From positions 4,133 to 10,142 of the forward strand of contig JAPLLL010000095.1 in NCBI GenBank assembly GCA_026387595.1: a DNA stretch of 6,010 nt. The letters are read 5' to 3'. How positions within the stretch are numbered: the stretch's first letter is position 1; the number at the start of each line of letters is the position of its first letter. The position numbers and the translations under genes were made by a program. Below are positions 5,054 through 6,010 of this stretch, piece by piece. The stretch comes from Candidatus Omnitrophota bacterium (GTDB lineage Bacteria; Omnitrophota; Gorgyraeia; JABMQH01). The notes beneath the pieces were generated by a model. The model did not search any database, was not told the origin of the DNA, and was given only the letters and a program-made list of their open reading frames with translations.

Positions 5054-6010
5054 ATGGCAGTTACAGAAGTTGGTTTGTACATAGGCGCTGATTTTGCCGA
5101 CCTGGTGGTCATGAGCTTCCTGAAGGGGAAGCCCCAGATAATTAAAACCGCGCGCAGCCCGCTTTTTGAGGGCCAGACAGCCGGGATAAGCCGGGTGTTT
5201 GACGCGGCGGGACAGAAGAGAAGCAATGTCAATACCTGCCTGCCACAGGGCGAGATAATGCTGCGCCGTTTTATTATGCCGTACCTGATTCCCCAGGAAA
5301 GGATGACCGCGGTAAAATTCGAAGCCCAAAAATACATACCATTCAAGCTGGATGATGTTATTTCTGATTTTTATGTGACTTCAGAAAACAAGGTCGCAAT
5401 GAGCATGGATGTGCTTTTTGCCGCGGCGAACAAACAGGCAACCGAAAAAAACTTGCAGGTATTCAAGGATTTGAGCATTACCCTCAACGTTTTAGATATC
5501 ATGCCTGTCGCGCTTATACGGGTTATGTCTTTATCGGATAAATGGGGTAGCCGGCAGGAAAGCAAGGCGGTCGTTCACGTCGAAAAAGACAGCCGCGGCA
5601 GCATTATTATAATAAAGGATGACCAGCCTTATCTTGTAAGAGAGATCGCCCCGTCTTCCTCCAAAGAAGTATTTTTTACAAATATGCTGAACAATCTCAG
5701 GCTTTCTGTGGACTATTTTAAAAGGGAGACGAAGGAAACCGGTATTGAAAAAATTTTGATATGCGGGGAAGGCGACCTGGCCGGCGCAGAATTGTATTTG
5801 AAGGAGAACGCTTCAGTTGACCGGGTAGAGGTCCTGGAGCTTAAAGACGAAATAGCCGGCTTAAATGAATTGTCGCGAAAACAACTTATCGCCGCAGGGC
5901 TTGCAATGTCCGGTTTTGAAAAACCCAAGCCAAAGATAAATCTTCTTACCAGGGTCCCTAAAGCCGGAATGCCGAGACAAATAAGGGATTACAAGCCGCT
6001 CATCATTGAA
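5054..6010 (+). CDS. PilM/GspL-like pilus or secretion assembly protein, 5' part
   Basis: The frame stays open for 319 codons to the window edge, so the gene is partial at its 3' end. The product resembles PilM, the cytoplasmic actin-fold platform protein of type IV pili, and GspL of type II secretion. VGLYIGADFADLVVMSF (6-22) sits where PilM has GIDIGSSSVKVVEL. PQERMTAVKFEAQKYIPFKLDDVISDF (80-106) is the most diagnostic stretch, matching the PilM pattern of an E-x-x-x-YIPF-x-LD-x-V helix. AVVHVEKDSRGSIIII (172-187) replaces the phosphate-2 loop and KILICGEGDLAGAELYL (233-249) the adenosine-side loop; both have lost the usual glycine/threonine pattern. QLIAAGLAMSGFE (277-289) is the usual end of the actin-like part, followed by PKINLL (293-298), which resembles the INLLP opening of PilN. 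A PilM-PilN fusion, as in GspL, is therefore possible. The family is probable; the exact system is not determined. Confidence 0.75.
   Translation, partial: MAVTEVGLYIGADFADLVVMSFLKGKPQIIKTARSPLFEGQTAGISRVFDAAGQKRSNVNTCLPQGEIMLRRFIMPYLIPQERMTAVKFEAQKYIPFKLDDVISDFYVTSENKVAMSMDVLFAAANKQATEKNLQVFKDLSITLNVLDIMPVALIRVMSLSDKWGSRQESKAVVHVEKDSRGSIIIIKDDQPYLVREIAPSSSKEVFFTNMLNNLRLSVDYFKRETKETGIEKILICGEGDLAGAELYLKENASVDRVEVLELKDEIAGLNELSRKQLIAAGLAMSGFEKPKPKINLLTRVPKAGMPRQIRDYKPLIIE

Overview
This window is a compact stretch of bacterial chromosome. All genes are on the + strand and most are tightly packed. It holds the middle of a division and cell wall (dcw) cluster, followed by the start of a separate unit that looks like type IV pilus / type II secretion machinery. 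No rRNA, tRNA, CRISPR array or transposase gene is visible. Coding is moderately GC-rich with frequent AGG (Arg) and ATA (Ile) codons. Gene order, pilus/secretion-type genes and GGGACAGT-type hairpin repeats suggest an uncultured diderm lineage. Candidatus Omnitrophota or a PVC relative is my best guess, at low confidence and from general familiarity only.

Layout. 1-803: 3' part of murC (UDP-MurNAc:L-alanine ligase), cut by the window edge. 742-1683: murB, overlapping murC by 62 bp. 1643-1727: two hairpin repeats, the first forming the last codons of murB and the second abutting the ribosome binding site of ddl. 1738-2673: ddl (D-Ala-D-Ala ligase). 2677-3456: ftsQ, TTG start, 3 bp after ddl. 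3499-4722: ftsA. 4723-4843: AT-rich intergenic region with a near-consensus extended -10 sigma70-type promoter inside an imperfect palindrome. 4844-5032: a 62-residue excisionase/MerR-like helix-turn-helix protein. 5054-6010: a PilM/GspL-like pseudo-actin protein, running off the right edge.

How the genes work together. MurB completes UDP-MurNAc, MurC adds the first L-Ala of the stem peptide, and Ddl makes the D-Ala-D-Ala dipeptide added later by MurF. FtsQ and FtsA belong to the divisome that spends these precursors at the septum. Short gaps and overlaps from murC to ftsA suggest one transcript. ftsZ, which usually follows ftsA, is absent here. Instead a new promoter drives the small DNA-binding protein and, 21 bp after it, the PilM-like gene.

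Most notable points: (i) a 15-bp inverted repeat (14/15) whose right arm covers the -10 box of the promoter, next to a small HTH gene that could bind it; (ii) FtsA and the PilM-like protein both have the actin-type phosphate-binding motifs eroded; (iii) a hairpin repeat has supplied the C-terminal tail and stop region of murB; (iv) MurB has Cys where the catalytic Ser is usual.
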